Assembly: GCF_963678635.1 (NCBI RefSeq)
Contig: NC_087068.1
Span: 25,670,318 to 25,734,317 of the forward strand
Reading direction: 5' to 3'
Length of the DNA stretch: 64,000 nucleotides
From: Symsagittifera roscoffensis
Taxonomy: Eukaryota > Xenacoelomorpha > Acoela > Convolutidae
In this document: positions 45,623-58,813 of the stretch, piece after piece
Layout: each line of letters opens with the position of its first letter
Position numbering within the stretch: the stretch's first letter is position 1
Made by a program: the position numbers and the translations under genes
The notes under the pieces: generated by a model
What the model saw: the letters and a program-made list of their open reading frames with translations, nothing else
Database searches by the model: none
What the model was told of the DNA's origin: nothing

Positions 45623-48600
45623 CTGAAATTACAATTAGGCATTTAGTTGTGTTGGAAAAATCTTTTGAAAAAATCCTTTGTTGGAAAACAGGTTTATTGC
45701 CTCTTGGATCTGAAAAACTGGTACCAATTTATTTTGAAAAAACTGAGCAAGAAATGAATGAATAAAATAACTTTGAGACACCCATACAAAATTTCAAAAC
45801 TAAATGGCATCAAAAACAAATTTTGAAATTAATTCAACGGATTTAATAATTCAGATATAATAAAAAATTCTAAAAAACTCAAGGAATCAAAATGTTCTAT
45901 TTATTTTCTGAAACTTCTGGCTGCTATGAAAAGAGTATTTAAATTTATTAATTATTATTTTCGTGCTCTGAAAACATTTAAATTAGGACGGATCCTTAGT
46001 ATTTAGGAACCTTAGGAATTCAAATTTCCCATTTGACCTCCGAACAAAAAAAACGCTTGCCATATAATGGTCCAAATTGGAAACAAATTATGCTCAAACA
46101 ATCATTTGCCGATAAAAAACTTCGCATGCAAATTCGCTTATTTTTCTATTGTATTCCGGACCCGATTTTTGACACACAAGAAACAAATTACATTGGTGGT
46201 TTTGTTTGGAGCCACAGTTATTAATTTTCACTTTCACGTGGTAAAATAGAGATAATTTTGTCAGAAACACAGCAAAAATTTTACGAACACGAAGCTGTCC
46301 AGTCATTCATAAGAAGTTGCTTTTCATGAAACTTCTGTGTGAAATTCATTTGCGTAACTGATGTTTAAACACAATCACTAAACTCCTAAAGTATTTTAGC
46401 TGTAAGAATTTTGTTTGCGGGATTCTGATATGAGACAATTCTAAGTTAATGTATTATCGGAGAATTCAAAACGTTAAATTATGCAAAAACGTTTATCAAC
46501 CATTTCCTTTCTTATCTTAAATGGCTTGTCTCAGATGTTTGTAGCATGTAAAAAGGCTTATCATTCAAAATATTTTTCTCAATGGACTTTTTTGGAACTA
46601 TGATAAATTTATGTCCATTGAATACAACTGTATGATAAAAATTTTTGAAAACACTGGTTCACACAACAAAATGAGAAAAGAATCAAAATATACCTTAACT
46701 CATAAAAACAATAATTGATCGAAGTAAATTTTTAAATCTTTTGTAAGGATCGGTAAAGTTTTTTTAAAGCGATTTCGGATCGTTTTAATTTTGTTCAAAG
46801 TTTTGCTTAGCAATCTCAATTTTATAGCTTGAACTGGAATAGTTTAGAACACATTCCCAAATAGAAGGAACTCAGCTCTGATTTTGCTCAACTCTTCTTC
46901 TTTTGCAGTTTATTAACAAGCCTCAAAAAATTAACAAGCTAGCTAGAGTTTCGCAATTCAAATACCAAAATCTAATCGAAACATTCAGTGTAAAAATTGC
47001 GAAATAAATTGAAATTTTGCTTTGAAGTAAATCACTAAAACTGAGCCAGAAAAAAAACTTTGAAAAGAAGCTCTTTATGTTTTGTGAAATTTCTATTCTA
47101 ATCAATGAGGTATTGAGTTCTATTCAAACCAGCTCAACTTATTTTTAAAACTCAGGTATCAATTAAATTTTCGTTCATATTTTCCAAAAGGTTTTTTGCT
47201 GGAGCTTTGTGTTGCGAAAGTACATATGATTGTATAATTTCCCGAAACTATTCCGAAGTTTCCAGAAAAAAAACAACAGCAAAATTTTTTTCAAACAAAA
47301 ATTTACCTGCCATGAACTCAATGAAGAACATAATAAAAACATTTTCTGGCAACAATTTGCGCGCAGACATTAAGAAGAATTATTTTGCAATATTGCGAAA
47401 TTTTTGCAATTATTTCATCATAAACTTTTTTTAGAGCCAGTAAAACACTATGGAGATCCAATTTGACAAAAATAACAAAGAATTCTGAGTTTAAACACCA
47501 ACAGAAATTTAAATTGACCAAGTTTTAAAAATTTTCTTGTACATGCACAACTTTCAGCTTTAGCATTGACAAAAATATCAGGTTGTGATTTTAAATTATG
47601 CATTTTGAATTAAAATTTACCAAAAGATATATACGGTTAGATCTTATGTTCACCTTAAATTGTACGATTACAATTTTCTATTTTTCATTTTTGTCGATTA
47701 GTATTTGAAATTTATCAATTGTTAAACGTATTGTTTCCTTTTTACACAAACACCACAGGTTTCCTTCGTGCGTAAAGCTGACTCGTGCATTTCGTGCCTA
47801 CCAAATATCAAATATTTAAAGAGTTTGCTTGGTTAAAACGGCTATCTTAAAAATGGCGTATCTTGCTAAATTTTGCAAGAACTTTGCAAGAATTCTGCAA
47901 GAGATGCAACTTATTTTAACTAATCTAGCAAGAACTTGCAAGAAAACCCAAGGTAATTGATCAAAATGTGCGCGATGTTTGTCAGTCTCACTCTACTTCT
48001 TCAATTAAGTCTTAAAAAACAAAGGAAGAATCGGTTGCTGTGCAATAAATAATTTAAACGTTTTTCTTTAACATCTCAAAAATTGAACATCTCAAAATTT
48101 CAAATCAAATTTAACCACCAATTTAATCTCAATGTGTTCTTTTCCACCAAAAATTGTACTTGAAAATTTTTGATTGAAAAGTACTGGCGCCAATTTCTTG
48201 AAAAATAATGGCAGTGTGAAAGCGGCAAGTAAAACTGCTTCGGAAATGGTTTCCATTTTTTAGACTTTTTAAAACTACTATTACGCTACTAGACACCAAT
48301 TTCATCATTTTGTACTTTGAATAGCGTGAAGGATTTATTCAAAAAAATCTGAAAAAAAATCAATATTTTTCTCTATCTTTAACTGAGTGTTTATCCATTT
48401 AAAAACGACTTAAAAAGTTGATTTTATCTTTGAATTTGGCAAACAGACAGAAAATTCAAGGATCTGCCCTATACTAGCTGTCTTCTTGAAATCCTTTTTT
48501 GAAATCCTTGGACAGAGAAAGATTTTGTTTTTGAGTTTTTTGGATTGAGTGTTTTCGGGTTGAACTTCTCTAAGACTGAGTTTTTTAGAGAGTTAAACTC

Positions 48601-49169
48601 CTACATGCCGTTTAAAATACGAAGTGATATTTTTAGTATTAGTTTTCAACTTTATTAAAACAACTAAAATGTTCTATTCAATTTTAGACAATTTTTGAAC
48701 CGGAATAAATATCCGCTTACGCTTTACCTTTTTTTCCTAAGTTAAGTTAAGCCAAGTTTGTCAATAGAAAAAAAACCCACGAGAACAATTATTCCGTGAA
48801 TTTCTTCGATAGTCGGAACAAAAAGGTTCTCAAATGTTAACAACATAACAACTTACAAACTTGTTCGATGTGTCCAATCAGGGAATAATTGACATAACAA
48901 CAACACTTACCTTGTAGACTCATTTATTTGTTCAAAAACTTGCTGTAGTCAATCAAAAAATAATGCTTTGCGACACAGTGTTAAATTAAGTAAGAATAGA
49001 CTAAAAACACTTTTTTGATTTAGAAAACATTTTTATGCTGCGCAAGTGCTGAGCAAAATTAGTACCCTCGAATCACCAGAGAAAAAGGCAGACCAGGCCA
49101 TAGTTCCTTCTGAATCTTCGAAATATACGTCGCAACGAAAATATTAACTCGACGCAATTTATGTTTTAC
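45623..49169. other. intron of the CA8-like gene, no further exon seen
   Basis: AT-rich. I looked on the minus strand for the conserved WG(Y/P) exon and found no TGGGG in a suitable frame. It contains family C words near 46565-46640, scraps of family B at about 48448-48486 and 48771-48826, and a TTTTGCAAGAA run near 47870-47945. Confidence 0.45.
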
Positions 49170-49670
49170 CTGATAAATTGATAAACCAATAAGGAATGGC
49201 TGGGTACTGTCGTTTTATGGACCTCGAGCCAGACGCAGTTCGGGCGAAAGGCGTGTTGTGGTAAATCGTTTTATTCGGACTGTGAGAAGAGTGAACTGGC
49301 GTCGGAAATGGTGTAACTTCGGACGAAATTGAAGGACTCCTTTTCGTACAATTACTTCCACTACTTGTATTAGATGCAATACTTATACAATCACTGTTTT
49401 CGTTGCTATTTTTGTTGGAGCTCGCTGATAAATTCGACCTAGAATCTAGAGAAATGTGAGATAATGAATCTTTTTTAAACTTCGATTGGTAATTTTCAAA
49501 ACTTAGTTCGGCGAAAGGACTCTGGAAGCTTTCAGTGCTTTCAGACATTTTCGTAAGTGGTAAAATAGAAATATCAGTGCTGTTAAAAGAGGGGCTGCTT
49601 ATCGTTACAATCAGGGGCGCTTTTGAACTTGACTTGGGCGAAGAATCTTTGAAGTCTTTTGAAGTCATTA
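49170..49670 (-). CDS. candidate alternative upstream exon of the CA8-like gene (Ser-rich)
   Basis: A 501-base minus-strand frame with an acceptor just before it (ACATCATTCAG|TA ATG) and a donor at its end (TTATCAG|GTAAAAC). It enters and leaves in phase 1, so it can be included or skipped without changing frame, and its donor phase fits the 45622 exon. It encodes 166 residues rich in Ser, Asn and Pro (MTSKDFKDSSPKSSSK, then RSPSISSEVTPFPTPVHSS), probably disordered, with many SP/TP sites. It also has its own ATG right after the acceptor, so it could be an alternative first exon. Membership of this gene is inferred from strand, position and phase. Confidence 0.5.
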
Positions 49671-52600
49671 CTGAATGATGTTACTTTACAATTGATGTTG
49701 TAAAAACAAACCAAAACGTCTATGCAATTTCGCTTCGAGCAAAAAAGATAAAATATCGATTTGGGTCGGCGGATTTAGTACTAAAGAATCCCTGTTGTAA
49801 ATCCTGAGATTCAAAAGTAATGCTAAACATAAAAGTTGTAAAAAAGGCAATTTTTGAGAGCTCAGGAGAATAACTGAATGTTATAAAACAAAGCTTAAAA
49901 TTGAATGATATGGCACAAAAAAATAAGCAATTCGTACGGGCTTTTTTTACTAATGAGATAGCTTTTATTCGGTAAAATCGTTTGTGAAGAATGATAATCA
50001 ACTGAAAACGGAAGTTGTAGTCTCTAACAATATTATGGGTATTTTTCCAAACGTCAACGCCACATACGGTACGTATTAAATCTAGATCAAAAACACTTGG
50101 CTGACATATTTTAACTGCCCATAAAATAGATCTTCGCAAAAAGTTCAACAAGTTTGCGATTCTTGAGGGCTTCAATAAAAGTTTATATTTTTACTATTAA
50201 AATCCCAGGTGGTCAAAGTGGTAACGAAAATCGGGTTATAAGTAAGCGGGGCGGAAAAATAATGAAATTATAAAATTAACAAAAATAGTATGCCCTCAAG
50301 CATATCATCTGTGTGGAATTCCTAGAGTTAAAAGTATAATAGCTATTTCCTATTTCAGCCCAAAACCAAAATGAAAGAGTATTATTACCATACCCAATTT
50401 TTGTACCAATTTTAAATTTTCCCCTTTGAATTTATATCTCACATGCTACGATAACGTCATTACCCAGTTGTAATGAAGGTATATTTGCTGTTTCTAGTTT
50501 GTATAATTGATTCTCTATATCAAATATAATAATGGTACCTCCTCCGTATTTCAGTTTACGTCTTGGGTAGCTGAACCTTATCAGATTACTTTAAAGTATG
50601 GCTAAAGTAAAAGGACACAGCAAATATACACATCAAAGGTACCTATGGCTATGCATATCAGCGCAGTTTTACAGGAATTGTAATATAATTATAACAATAT
50701 GCGAGGGTTGGTTTGACAGATTACGAAAATTTTCTCAGAAAAAGCTCTAAATTTAAGCCATATTTTATTTCCGTTTCACGTGATCAAATAAAAATGTGCT
50801 TTTAAATTTGATTTTTGAGTTATAGTTTGATTCATTTTAATAGCGTAACTCTAAATTATTTCACGCTACGGGGAAATTGCTTCCGGTCTAAGTACTTTTC
50901 GGCGTTACAAAGGGAAGGGTAAGCCCAGTAAGTGCTTATGGTTTAATAACGGGTGGTCGTCTTCTCAGGAAATCATATAGAGCAATAGTCAAGAATGGAA
51001 GCTAATCTTGACAGATTTGACATTTGAGTGCAATTAGGATGTTTCTTTGGTCTTCGCGACCTAACTTTAATATAGGAAAAACAGAACCCATAAATAGACT
51101 AACATGAAGACTCGACGACAACATTCAGTTTAATGAATTTTGTTTGTTTAGAAAAAAAAAACAACGTGGAAAACAGCTTATGGATAAACTATTGTGCTTT
51201 TACATTTTATGATCAAATTAATGGCCAAGTTTTTGCAAAAAAAAACGAAAAGTAGCAACTCTGAACATGGAGATCTATAAAAATTTATTAAAAGCTAAAA
51301 ATTTCTATAATATAACTGTATATTATAGACAAATCTGTAACTTTTGTGTCTCAAGTTTGGAGCTTTGTAGTACCCGGAAATTAAGGAAAATTTGATTGCA
51401 CTTATAAAGTAAGAAAAAGTTTGTTATAAAAAATTAACTTTTGAAACTTATAAAAATAGGTTTTACAAACAATTTTGTAAACTTACGTTTGAAAATTTCT
51501 TTTTTTTTCCAATGGTATTTGGTTTCTATTGTTCCAAAAATGTAAAACTAAACTTAAATGCGGTTTGCATATTTCGATACTGTCAATAAAGACAGAGGGA
51601 TAACCTTGAGAAAACAAATTAAAGTCGCGCTCGATGAAAAAGACAAGTTCAATTTTTTGATATTTGTACCAAAAAGTGGATAAACTTAATCACTATTTAT
51701 AATGTACTGCTCCTCTTCACAGAGTATTTATGCAACTCAATGAAAACTTTTTTATGGCTTCTGGAGACAATAACGGAAGGGGTCTGACTATGCTCGTTGT
51801 GTTTTTTTTCGCAGATAATTCCATATTTTGAACAGCTTATATTGAAACTATATTGAAATAAATATCCCAATTATTTCTGCAAAAAAAACCAAAAAACAAT
51901 AACGCGGGCAATGACTTCTGGATACAATAACGGAATGGCTATGCTCGTTGTATTTTTTTCAGATAACTCCGTTTTTAACTGCTCATAAACCCAAGGCTCT
52001 CCTTTTGTACTATTTTGAAATATCCATTTTCGGCTGACTGACCCAAAAAATTTTCTTAAGACTCCTTTGCCTTTTTTGGCCTGTTTGTGAAAATAAGGTC
52101 TGTATATTGATTTAAGAGAGCTCAAAAACTCAATATGGTCGGCCTACCAAAAAAGGTTAACAAAATTTTCGAAACTTTTTTGAAAATCCCCCCTCGAGAA
52201 AATCTTAGATCCGCCCCTGAATCAGACCCTAAAAATTCCCAACTTTGATTAATAGTAAAAAAAATGGCTGCTACACCCAGGGAGTAGCCCTTCAATACGT
52301 AATTACTTGGTGTCAATACAATTTTGAATGATTTTTGAGCCGAATTGATTCGCCGCGTACGCTACGCGATAACAAAAAATTAAGAAATTGCTTTTAAATT
52401 GCTTTTATCAAGTTTGATAAATGCACAAAAAACGACCACCCGTGAATTTTTAGATCGGAGTGCCATAACATGAAAAAATTTGATAGCAGATAGTTTAAAA
52501 GTCAAAATCCTTCAGAGGAAAAACAAAAAATAAAAAATCCTTAAAAGACAAATATTTCGTCATGTCTTTTGAAAAATCGGAACCAAAACTTTTTACAGAC

Positions 52601-53649
52601 ATTACTGCAATTCGTTTCAATCCAACAACTAGATGATTATATTGTGAAGTTTAAGATCAATTTTTCTGCAAACGGAATATGACAGGGCGTTCGAACTTTA
52701 AGGCGTTAACAGTTTTAAAATTGCCCAAACTTACGGACCAATCGGTAAGTTTGAATAAAGTGAAAAAGGAATAATTCGATCACGCCATCTCCAATTTATT
52801 TTTTATCAAGTAAATAGAACGGAGGTAATGAATGTTCAAGTTTCTCTCGGGGAGAGTAGATTTATATGTAAATTAAGGTTTGCTCTCCTCTTTTGAATAG
52901 CAACTCAATTTGGTGGGAAACATTTTTAAAAACAGGATGAAGACATGCACCCATTGAAATCGTTGGGAAGCGTTTACTGTAATTCTCCATTTTTTGTCCC
53001 ATTTTTGAAATAATAATGAGTTTGTTCAGAAATGAAAACAAATGTATTTATTCAATTTTTTGTCATTTTATTTGTAGGAGAGTTTCTTTTTAAGTTCCTG
53101 TCCTTAAAAGGTAACCATTTCAAATCCAATTTAAGTGGAACGGGAAATAAGGAACGATTTTTTCATGAAGGTGAAGATGGATTGGGAAAAGATTTTGAGC
53201 GCATACAGTTGTTAAATAAACAAGAAAGCTAAAAAGTGATTTACTCAAGTGAAAAAAATATAATTTATTCTTTTGTCGACTCTCATTTCCTTTTACTTTG
53301 AAAAATGCATCTGCCGAAACGGATATCAAGCCTTTGGGAATCTGAAAATATGGTGACCCAAATTCAAATAGCTTGAAGCCATTTAACAAAAGTAAGTCGA
53401 AATGTGCTAAACGAAGACGCATTAGTGTTAATATCAAGCCATAATCTAACAAGCAGAGCCGGTTGTGCAAGTTGCACAGAATGATCCGACCAAATTGATA
53501 TAAGAAAAGAATTCAAAAACATAGAATTTAATAAAACATCGAAAAAAATCAACTTTTCTTACAATTGTTGTTTAAATATATTTTTTGATTTTTTTTTTCG
53601 AGAAACGTGGTTGAATTAGCTGAAAGAAACAAAAAAGCAAAGAAGATTG
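49671..53649. other. intron stretch without supported exons
   Basis: A 151-codon minus-strand frame (50175-49720) starts at TTG, and I recognise nothing in it. Near 51752-51840 and 51903-51980 the sequence CTTCTGGA(G/T)ACAATAACGGAA with GCTATGCTCGTTGT is repeated. At 51990-52221 a reverse hAT-like MITE fragment ends with AGATCCGCCCCTG. Confidence 0.4.
51990..52221 (-). mobile_element. hAT-like MITE fragment
   Basis: TTTGTACTATTTTGAAATAT, GACTGACCCAAAAAATTTTC, GAGAGCTCAAAAACTCAAT and the terminus CTTAGATCCGCCCCTG follow family A order in reverse. The internal left part is missing. Confidence 0.65.
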
Positions 53650-54164
53650 TTCATATCAGGACGAGGCCCTGAATGTTCCGACTACCTTTTAAGGTCTCTG
53701 AATCAGTGATAACGTGAAAAAGTAAATGTAATAAAATAAAATGAATTTTTTCAACAATTGAGGTTTTTGGTGGAAATCATCCCCCACGCGCCACATAGTC
53801 TACAAAGTTATAAATTTTGCTCCTATCAACAAATCAATTATGTCAAATAAGCCTCCTTCACTCAATATGGAAATATTTCTAAGACGGATTAAATTTCCGC
53901 TTACATGTTAATAGCGCAAAATATATCGCGCGTTAATTGTCCCAGTTCGGCCAAAATTCCAATCTTTGAACCCCCATAAATTGACAAAAAATGATCACAG
54001 GTAAAATATCTTTTCAAATTTAAGTTCAGGACAACAAAACCTTTTGAATGATATTAAAAAATTCCGTCAAAAATGGCTAGTTAAAAAGTCGAAATTTGTC
54101 TGAAGAACAAAAAACCCACCCCGAGCACAATTACACCGTTACTTTTGTATCGAAAGTCGGAACA
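53650..54164 (-). mobile_element. GTTCCGAC repeat (family B), reverse copy
   Basis: Full-length copy with TATCAGGACGAGGCCCTGAA, TGTTCCGACTACC, ATATCGCGCGTTAATTGTCC, CACCCCGAGCACAATTACAC and TATCGAAAGTCGGAACAAAA. The next element inserts immediately beyond it. Confidence 0.78.
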
Positions 54165-54175
54165 AAAAGAGCAGT

Positions 54176-54467
54176 GTCAATGACAACGAGACGGGTCTGA
54201 TCTAGACAGTGAACTTAACATAATAACGAGCTAAGCAAACAAATCGAAGGCATTTTGGTGGTAAACGAATAATTGTTTCACAACTTGCTTGCCCTTAAAT
54301 CGAAAGAAATTAAGACTAGCTGCTGTAACAAATAAACAAATAGTGATTTAATATTTGGCTAATAAATTTCTTCTTTTTAGGTGCCTCGCTCCTGCTTTTT
54401 TGCTTTACTGTCTCTCATAATTGTCTAGTTCATAGACTGGATCAGACCCGTCTCCTTGTCATTCACC
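54176..54467. mobile_element. MITE with 9-bp target duplication
   Basis: 292 bp, flanked by AAGAGCAGT at 54167-54175 and 54468-54476. The inverted termini are GTCAATGACAACGAGACGGG on the left and, on the reverse strand, GGTGAATGACAAGGAGACGG on the right, continuing for about 35 bases through GTCTGATC. No ORF. A 9-bp duplication suggests a Mutator-like source; an 8-bp reading (AGAGCAGT) would suggest hAT. Confidence 0.82.
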
Positions 54468-56609
54468 AAGAGCAGTAAATAAAGTTTGAGAAAAAGCGTA
54501 GAAATTTCAGTAGAGTTTAAGTTGTGACGTCAACATCTCAGCAAATTTGGCCTTATTTAGTCTGAAAATCGAAAATATTCATACATGTTTTTCTTGACAC
54601 GAGTTTTAAAAATCCGACTTTTTCGATTTTGAAAAATCCGGATCAAGACCAAGAGGGCGTTAATATGATATCACACTTGATCCCCCCTTCGAGGGTTTCT
54701 TGAATAAGACAAAATTGAGAAGAAAAAACACTCTGGAAAAATAGCACATCGAGAAGAAATTGCGATAATTCATACCTGCCCATTGGAAAATAGCAACCAC
54801 TGGCTCCGCTTCGCTATACTGTGCCAAAAATGGGCACTGACAATCTACTGTAAGAATTCATCGCCTGGTCTAATCTATCGCCCAGTGCGTTTTGTCGCTT
54901 CCGACCAAAAGACAATTTCGATCTACCGCCTCTCGATTTAAAGGCCTAGTTGAAAACTGAAATGCAAAGTTGTAAATTTAAAGCCCAGGTAGAAACTAAA
55001 AAAGCCAACTTTGAGTACTAACCAAAAAAAAAAATAGATTCTTAGATCCGCTCCTGTCGATCAGTATCTTGCAATTATTCCTGTTTTAGTTGTCGGAAAA
55101 TTTTTTTAAAGATTCTTAGCTAATAAAGAAAATAATTTTATAGACTTTTTTTCATAATTAAACTTGTTAGCAAAGCAAATAAAACATTGATATAATAAAA
55201 TATGTAAGTTGTCGAGAAACGAACAGTATAATCAAAAACCCCGTGGTAGCTTTCAGATAATTTAATCTTCCACACAAAAAAAGTTTTATAAGAAATTGCA
55301 TTAAATTATGCTAGTACAAAATTAAACTAACTAAGCAAATAAAACGAGCTGTAACAGTTGCTTTTTATACTGCAAGTTTTTTTAAAAAAAAATTTGAGCT
55401 CCCTTCTCTATAGTAGTAGATTTAGCTCCACTTCAACTGTTTCATAACTGAAAAACCAAAAAATTCCGCATGATTGAACACCTTTTCAGTATGCTTGATC
55501 ATAAACAAATTTTGTACTAGCCTTCTGTGTTCGTCATCGGAACAATTTAAATAACCCCCGTAACCAGTAATTTAAAACACGGGCTCTCACTCAAGTTCAT
55601 TGCAACATGGCAAGAAAAACAGTGAAGTTGGTTGAGCTTACATAAAGTTTGTAAAGTAATACCCAAGCAAAACCATTTGCTGGGTCAGGAAATCGAACCC
55701 CTTGCTGTTCAAAAGACTGACAGAAAATCTCCGACAAATACCAGTTTCGGAAAGTCTGATCGATTTTTTTTGTCTAATTAACATTTCAACGTGGATAGTT
55801 TTGCAGCTTGAAACGCTTAAAACTATAAATATTATAATTCTTTCTCGTGGGTGTTCGTCGTAGCGTTAGTTAAGGTATTCTTTTACACCGGCTGTGACAA
55901 ATTTAAAAAAAAATTGTAACTAATAAATTTTTTTTTGCAATCTATGGTCTAAACAAAACTAAAATTGGCCATTCATTTAGGGAGAAGACGAGGTAAAAGA
56001 TGACAAATTGGATTACAAGAACTTATACCGTTCTTTAAATTTCCATTTAGTTTCGAGCTAATTTTGTTGGGTAGATTCAATTGACCAGTTTGTTTTCAGG
56101 CCATTGAAAATCAACGTCACTAAAATTTCCTTGCCACAGCACTGGTTTTGTGACAGTTCTTAAACTTTCAACTTTTAAACATTTTAAAAACAACGATACA
56201 CTTTTTTGTTTGACAGCAATGGGTCTATAGATTTTTCTTAAACTTAGGCTGGCAAAAATCTACAAAGGAGGCTAAAATGAAATATTTAGCCATACATGGG
56301 GTAAAGCATTTTTTTATGGCAGGGCGAATAAGTTATAGCAGGGCGAATGGGTTTTTAATGGCAGGGTGAATGGGTAAAGCATTTTTTATAGCTTGAGGGT
56401 GAATGCATCAATAGTAAAAAGAAAACACAGAAGCCGAAGTTATAAAGTAGCATAATTTTAAAAGTGAGCTATTAGAAAATTGCCTTGAAAAAAAATTAAT
56501 ATGAGTCAAACTGTTTTTACAGCTACTTTTCTTGTAAATCATCGGTTGTTTATAAACTGCTGATTTGGCCCACCAAAACTAAATGTTAGCAATTTTGACA
56601 TGTTCATTG
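54468..56609. other. intron stretch, no exon seen
   Basis: AT-rich. A family A terminus survives near 55030-55054 (CTTAGATCCGCTCCTG). At about 55690-55715 the reverse strand reads GGGGTTCGATTTCC, B-box-like, but no tRNA fold surrounds it. At 56300-56400 GCAGGGCGAAT(A/G) is repeated three times. Confidence 0.4.
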
Positions 56610-57250
56610 TTCCGACCATTTGAAAGCTGGGGAGGAACCTCGTCTTCGGGTGTGTTTTATTTTTTTTCCACGCAAAATTAGGTAACACAAAAAATATTGG
56701 ATAATTATCAAAAATTTTTTCACAGTGTCGAGAAAAACTGGTTTGAAAATTTTGATTTTTGGTCTGATTTTGAACTAATATGGTGTGAGCGTTTATGCTT
56801 ACAATAGCTTCTTTAAGCGTACTTTAAGCCGTGAAAACTTCGTTTTACTCAAATAAAGTAGTTTTTGGAGTTTTTAGCGCCATTCGGTAAAAAAATTTTA
56901 TAGAATCCCAAACTTTCTGCAAAAAATGTTGAAAAATCTCTGAAGTTTTTTATCAATTTTTTTAATTTTTTTTTTTAGTTTTTCTGGCCAATTCTTCCAG
57001 AAGCAGTATTCCGAATGGCTTTTTTTATATTATGATTGTCAATTTTGTCCTAATTTTTTTTTGTTCAGATATTTTTATCACACCACGCAGAAAACAACGA
57101 CACCAACTTGTAAAAAAAGTTTTCTTTTTTTTGTATTTTTCGAAGACTGTGGTCAGAACACTCTGTGCTACTTGCACAATAACCAACTGTCCTTGTTCCA
57201 ATTTGCCTATGACGATCAACGCATAAAAAGCAAACTCTGCAGGACTGCAT
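56610..57250 (+). mobile_element. shorter copy of the Rab intron 2 composite repeat
   Basis: Starts TTGTTCCGACCATTTGAAAG and ends with GGTCAGAACACTCTGTGCTA. It shares AAGTAGTTTTTGGAG and TTCTGGCCAATT with 28875-30600 but lacks the GATTA arrays and the G/C core, so it shows the element before that expansion or after its loss. Confidence 0.6.
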
Positions 57251-57279
57251 TTTTCCCCAATTGAGTTTACGCTAACTTT

Positions 57280-57785
57280 TTGTTCCGATTTTTTTTTTTT
57301 TTAAAAAACGGAATATTTCTGCTCGGGATGTTTTTTTATTCGGTCAATTTTTGGCAATCAAAATAATATTTTTTACTCAAAAATTTTTATACCCAATTCA
57401 AAATATGGCCCTTGAAATGAACTTTAAAAGTTATTTTACCTACAATTGTTTTTGCAAAGCTCTGTGAGTTTGAAGTTTGCCAATTTGGCCATCCTGGATT
57501 TTGCCAACTTGGCCATGCTCTGGACTAATTTATGTGCGCTTAGAAGACTTTCATAATGCTGAAATTGCAAACGCGAATTGCTTATAAAGGGCGAATAACT
57601 CTGCCCAACAAAGTTTTTCCAAATTGACTTGAGGCCAATTGGTCGTTGTAGTTTCGTACAACGCAATTTTTCACACTTGATTTTTGATATTGCTCAAAAT
57701 TTATAATTTTTCAATCTTTTTTCCAAAAAATATTCCATATAGATTAAGAGGCAATCGGAAAAATCAGGGTTTGCCTTAATTGTAC
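57280..57785 (+). mobile_element. GTTCCGAC repeat (family B), diverged copy
   Basis: TTGTTCCGATTTTTT, ACGGAATATTTCTGCTCGGG and the 3' part GCAATCGGAAAAATCAGGGT survive; the middle is poorly conserved. Confidence 0.5.
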
Positions 57786-58017
57786 ACAGCACAGACTTGT
57801 TTGTCCATAAGCTTGTAAACAGTCGCCATTTGATAATCCCATTATTTGATGTTGCTTGTGGTAGAAGTGTTTTCAAAGTTTCAACACCTTCTGCTTCAAT
57901 TTTCTTACCGATTTAAATTGAAGGAATTTTTCATTTGAAGGAAAATCTTCAATTAAACAATTTGAAAGAAATGGGAACAATAAACGCTTCACTTTATTAC
58001 GAGCGTAAATTTTTTGT

Positions 58018-58500
58018 AGTTCCGTCTTTCGGAGAAAGTGACGGAATATTTGTTCTCGGAGTGGTTTTATTTCTCCAGGCAAATTTCGAATTTTAACTAG
58101 CCATTTTAGTTTTTGACAAAATTTTGTTCTCCCGAGCTAAATTTTAAAACAAAATTTTACCAGTGATCACTTTTCGTAAAGTTGTGGGGGCTATAAAGAT
58201 TGCCAATTTGGGATAAAAAACGCGCAATAATATTTGTGCTATTGACGTGTAAGCAGAAGTTTAATTCGTTTAGAAGTTGTTGCAAACTGAACTTAGGTAT
58301 GCTATTTGATCTTTTTAAAATTTAAGCAAATGATAAAAGATTCATTTTTTGCTTTACTTAGCGTGTGCAGAGATAATTTCCGCATAAAAAATGAAAGAAA
58401 AAATAATTTAAAACATTTTTTTGAAAGTTTTATCAATTTTTTGTAAGCAAACGCTTTTCCATAAATTTTAAAGGGCAGTCGGAAAAATCGGGCTAAGAGC
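58018..58500 (+). mobile_element. GTTCCGAC repeat (family B), forward copy
   Basis: TAGTTCCGTCTTTCGGAGAA, GGAATATTTGTTCTCGGAGT, GATCACTTTTCGTAAAGTTG and the end GGCAGTCGGAAAAATCGGGC follow family order. Confidence 0.7.
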
Positions 58501-58813
58501 ATTTTTGTTTGGCTTTTGAACAAATTAAAGAACAAAATGCACTAGCCTCCTAAATTTGTTCACTATGAAACGTCTAAAAAATATTTTTGATGGCGGTATT
58601 GTTAAGCCTTTTAAAAAATCAACTGATTCAGGTCCTGATTAGAAATTAACAAAGAAGATATTTCCTGTTTGCCGATTTTAACTAGAACTAAGAAGCAGTT
58701 CTGAAACTTGCCCATAACGCTCATTTAGAATTTTCAAAATAACTTAAAGCGTGTTTGATTACCAGTTTTCAACTGACGTGTAAGTGGCATTTTATTTTAT
58801 TTTAAACTCAATA

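Noticed and set aside
46033-46224. 63-codon plus-strand frame with fairly coding-like residues
   Set aside because: No ATG at its start, no splice context, no recognisable motif, and it lies inside a CA8-like intron.
49720-50175. 151-codon minus-strand frame next to the Ser-rich exon
   Set aside because: It starts at TTG, its upstream frame ends at a TAA, and composition and residues show no domain. A long chance frame cannot be excluded, so it is not called a gene.
55685-55720. Possible tRNA gene on the minus strand (GGGGTTCGATTTCC)
   Set aside because: The B-box word is present, but T-stem pairing is poor and no D-arm or acceptor stem fits.
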